Below are positions 34,823 to 36,911 of a DNA stretch of 36,911 nt, in pieces. Numbering within the stretch: position 1 is the first letter of the stretch; the number at the start of each line of letters is the position of its first letter. The stretch lies in contig JAIDSL010000061.1 in NCBI GenBank assembly GCA_029061255.1, positions 1 through 36,911 of the forward strand, read 5' to 3'. The notes below the pieces were generated by a model that was not told the origin of the DNA, ran no database searches, and saw only the letters and a program-made list of their open reading frames with translations. The stretch comes from Muribaculaceae bacterium (GTDB lineage: Bacteria; Bacteroidota; Bacteroidia; Bacteroidales; Muribaculaceae). The translations under genes and the position numbers were made by a program.

Positions 34823-36313
34823 TTAATTCCCCACCTCACTCAAATATTTTCCATTTCGATCATACCAATTTCCTTGTGATGGTTGACCATTGCTATCAAA
34901 ATAACCTTCAAAATATTCACCGGTTGATTTTATTGAATATTTCCCATAATAATATTTGTTATCATGAAAAGAGCCTTGAAATGTGTCTCCGTTGCTTTGT
35001 GTGTAGTTGGAGTAGCCCTCCATTGTTCCATTAACGAAATCGCCGTCATATACGCAACCTTTATACTGACCTTCCAGTATGGTGGCAACCCCTTTTCCAT
35101 CAGGTTCATTATTTGCATTTATTTCTCCTGTATATGAAGCGAAACCTAATGGTGAATTCCAAGACAGATGTTTTGTTGTCTGTTTGACATTAGAATAACT
35201 GTTAGTTGTCACGTTATTCGAATCTTCCTCAGGCGCAGATTGGTAAAATATAGCAAATCCAATAAAAGCGATTATGCAAATTACAATTCCAATAATAGCA
35301 TATTTTTCTATTTGAGATTTATTATCTGATTCTGACGTGTATTCTTCTTTCAAATCAGAATATGCTTCCAATTCTGTTTTTTTTGATTCCGAATTAATGA
35401 AAATAGTCTCTTCATTTATTTCAGAATTAGGCTTTTGAAATGAACTAAGATTCTTACCATTATTAGAAAGTTTTTCTATAAAACATGGGATATTTTGAGG
35501 ACGTTTTGACCTACTAACTGACATAGCATTCAGTATAGCTGATGAGTTTGCATCAGAAATGCTCGAAGGAATAGTGATTCCATTCTCCAAAATCTCAGAG
35601 GCACTCGGAGGCACTATTCCGGTAAGAAGATAATACAATGTTGCTCCAAGTGAGTACACATCTGTTTGCGGAGAAAAGGAGGAGAGGCTTCCGGGATTAT
35701 ACAACTCTATCGGAGAGTAGCCGTGGCTTACACCTTGCATTAGAGTGGATGTGGCATCGCCGTGGGCATCGTATTGCTTTGAGAGGCCGAAATCGATGAG
35801 GATAGGTTGGTCATCACTCCGACGCACCATGATATTTGCTGGCTTGACATCGAAGTGAGTCATATTTCGGGAATGTATGTAGTCAAGAGCATCCCCGACT
35901 TTGCGGATATATTCCACTGCTTTTGACTCAGAGAGAGATCCCTGTCGCTTCACCAACTCATTGAGATTTTCGCCCTCGATGTAGTCCATCACATAGTAGG
36001 CAGTATTATTTTCCTCAAAGATGTCATGAATCTTGATGATACCCGGATGGTCAAGTTTTGCGATATTCTTAGCTTCCTTGAGGAAGCGAGCCTTAAGTTT
36101 CTCAACTGTCTCGGCATTGTTCTGAGTGCCGAGAATCAGATGGCTCGTATTGTCACGACCACAGAAATCCTTAGGAAAGAACTCCTTAATTGCAATCTGC
36201 CTATCAAGAAAAGTATTTTCCGCAAGATATGTTATCCCGAATCCACCCTGTCCGATTACACGGATGATCCGGTACTTACCGTTCTGAAGCTCTGATCCTT
36301 CTTTAAGTTGCAT
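34823..36313 (-). CDS. Ser/Thr protein kinase, membrane-spanning, with MORN repeats
   Basis: 496 residues. Kinase domain 14-280: Gly-loop GQGGFG (21-26), catalytic Lys43 (AIKEFF), C-helix Glu80, catalytic loop HFDVKPANI (His153, Asp155), DFG 174-176, activation segment TSTLMQGVSHGYSPIE. The usual HRD Arg is Phe. A juxtamembrane stretch includes NEETIFI (300-306), similar to the acidic-E-x-T motifs of neighbouring proteins. One transmembrane helix 338-357 (YAIIGIVICIIAFIGFAIFY). The outer part has a Ser/Asn linker and MORN-type repeats at about 393-475 (YTGEINANNEPDGKG, YDGDFVNGTMEG, FQGSFHDNKYYYG). The topology suggests cytoplasmic kinase and periplasmic MORN domain. First gene of the signalling locus. 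Confidence 0.93.
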   Translation of the reverse strand: MQLKEGSELQNGKYRIIRVIGQGGFGITYLAENTFLDRQIAIKEFFPKDFCGRDNTSHLILGTQNNAETVEKLKARFLKEAKNIAKLDHPGIIKIHDIFEENNTAYYVMDYIEGENLNELVKRQGSLSESKAVEYIRKVGDALDYIHSRNMTHFDVKPANIMVRRSDDQPILIDFGLSKQYDAHGDATSTLMQGVSHGYSPIELYNPGSLSSFSPQTDVYSLGATLYYLLTGIVPPSASEILENGITIPSSISDANSSAILNAMSVSRSKRPQNIPCFIEKLSNNGKNLSSFQKPNSEINEETIFINSESKKTELEAYSDLKEEYTSESDNKSQIEKYAIIGIVICIIAFIGFAIFYQSAPEEDSNNVTTNSYSNVKQTTKHLSWNSPLGFASYTGEINANNEPDGKGVATILEGQYKGCVYDGDFVNGTMEGYSNYTQSNGDTFQGSFHDNKYYYGKYSIKSTGEYFEGYFDSNGQPSQGNWYDRNGKYLSEVGN

Positions 36314-36333
36314 ACTAATTCCTTATTTTTCCA

Positions 36334-36341
36334 CAAAATTA
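36334..36341 (-). promoter_or_regulatory. -7 element of the kinase gene
   Basis: Minus-strand TAATTTTG, 20 bp before the ATG at 36313. The -33 region is weak. Confidence 0.5.
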
Positions 36342-36467
36342 ATCACTTCTGGATTTTCCCCATAAAAATTCAGGGTTCGATTGACAAAACCCCTCTGATA
36401 ATTGATAAAATTGCATTAGGCATATCGAATAAGTCTTTTGAGTGCCATAAACAAACAGTCTGTAATA

Positions 36468-36499
36468 TTTGTCATACTGAAAAAGATTTGCTAATTTTG
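36468..36499 (+). promoter_or_regulatory. Promoter of the nucleotidyltransferase gene
   Basis: TTTG (36468-36471), exactly 20 bp, TAATTTTG (36492-36499), 25 bp before the ATG at 36525. Confidence 0.72.
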
Positions 36500-36524
36500 T
36501 TATATAATACAAAAGCATATATTC

Positions 36525-36842
36525 ATGTCGCAAGAAGAAAAATATACAGTGCTTGTACAAGCATTACAAAACAAGGCTGCTGAAATCCTTCCAAAAGGAT
36601 CTCAAGTAGCTTTGTATGGATCACGGGCAAGAGGCGATGCTCACGAAGATTCTGATTGGGATCTACAGATTCTGATTCCAGGGGAAGAAAGAGTGCCATG
36701 GTCTGAATGGGATGTCTATGCTTGGCCTTTTGCCGCTATTGGCATGCTTTATGATGAAATGGTAAATCCACGCTTATATTCATTTGCAGGGTGGTTGAAA
36801 AGGAGTTTCTTGCCTTTTTATAAAAATGTGGAAAAACAATAG
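36525..36842 (+). CDS. Minimal nucleotidyltransferase (MNT) domain protein
   Basis: 105 residues. Pol-beta-type nucleotidyltransferase signature GSRARGDAHEDSDWDLQILI (Gly-Ser and the two Asp of D-x-D), preceded by a helix ILPKGSQVALY. Such stand-alone proteins are often the antitoxin member of MNT/HEPN pairs, where the MNT adenylylates the HEPN RNase. The C-terminal part (WSEWDVYAWPFAAIGML, FAGWLKRSFLPFYKNV) is typical. The window ends 69 bp later, so the partner, if any, is not visible. Own promoter. Confidence 0.85.
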   Translation: MSQEEKYTVLVQALQNKAAEILPKGSQVALYGSRARGDAHEDSDWDLQILIPGEERVPWSEWDVYAWPFAAIGMLYDEMVNPRLYSFAGWLKRSFLPFYKNVEKQ

Positions 36843-36911
36843 TTCGTTAAAAAATTAGATATCGGCTAAGCGACATCTGCCGCCAAGCCAAAGAGTTCCT
36901 TTACAAGCTTA

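Noticed and set aside
34780..34839. Upstream start of FISUMP paralog 1
   Set aside because: Overlaps the kinase stop and puts a basic stretch ahead of an otherwise normal signal peptide.
36843..36911. HEPN-like partner of the nucleotidyltransferase at the right edge
   Set aside because: A short stretch reads YRLSDICRQAKEFLYKL, but a stop lies close upstream with no start codon, and the window ends; too little to call.

Overview
The window looks like a chromosomal segment of a gut-type Bacteroidales bacterium. The clearest sign is promoter grammar: many genes are preceded by TAnnTTTG(C) at -7, often with TTTG or TTGG exactly 20 bp upstream, which is the Bacteroidota sigma-ABfr pattern, and Shine-Dalgarno sites are nearly absent. 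The gene set agrees: DUF4270 lipoprotein, GT5-only 'glycogen synthase' next to panC/panD, FISUMP-type secreted proteins, and AAA-ATPase/PD-(D/E)XK tandem genes. The family Muribaculaceae is a guess from content and cannot be proven here.

Layout. 1-1658: 3' part of recQ. 1683-3296: YbiT-like ABC-F protein. 3386-6632: OprP-type porin divergent from a Dabb protein and a Uup-like ABC-F protein. 6703-10627 (minus): operon of a GT5-like protein, a DUF4270 lipoprotein and a CapA-type protein, then ridA. 10914-13591: panC, panD, ffh, the last ending in a 26-bp perfect hairpin. 13771-14860 (minus): nitroreductase preceded by a structured RNA of about 285 nt that has its own promoter and terminator. 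14965-15690: PHP phosphatase. 15879-16020: three 22-bp palindromes at exactly 60-bp period. 16157-17948: two lipoproteins. 18018-20182: ABC ATPase, permease and YtrA-type GntR regulator under a promoter that carries a 36-bp perfect palindrome, followed by a 21-residue Met-rich peptide.

20226-26433 (minus): a compact thiamine operon under a TPP riboswitch: thiS, a TenI-ThiE fusion, thiG, thiH, a thiF-like gene, a frameshifted SAM methyltransferase, tenA and thiD. Nearly every junction overlaps. It supplies the thiazole branch, HMP-P phosphorylation, salvage and coupling; thiC is not in the window. 26496-29728: two tandem paralogous AAA-ATPase/PD-(D/E)XK genes.

29732-36313 (minus): a eukaryotic-like phospho-signalling locus: Ser/Thr kinase with transmembrane segment and MORN repeats, two secreted FISUMP paralogs around a small membrane protein, an acidic protein with EF-hand-like loops, a zinc-ribbon FHA protein and a membrane-anchored PP2C phosphatase. 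Kinase, FHA protein and acidic protein share an acidic-E-x-T motif that may be the phosphosite read by the FHA domain. 36525-36842: a minimal nucleotidyltransferase. No tRNA, rRNA, insertion sequence or cas gene was seen.
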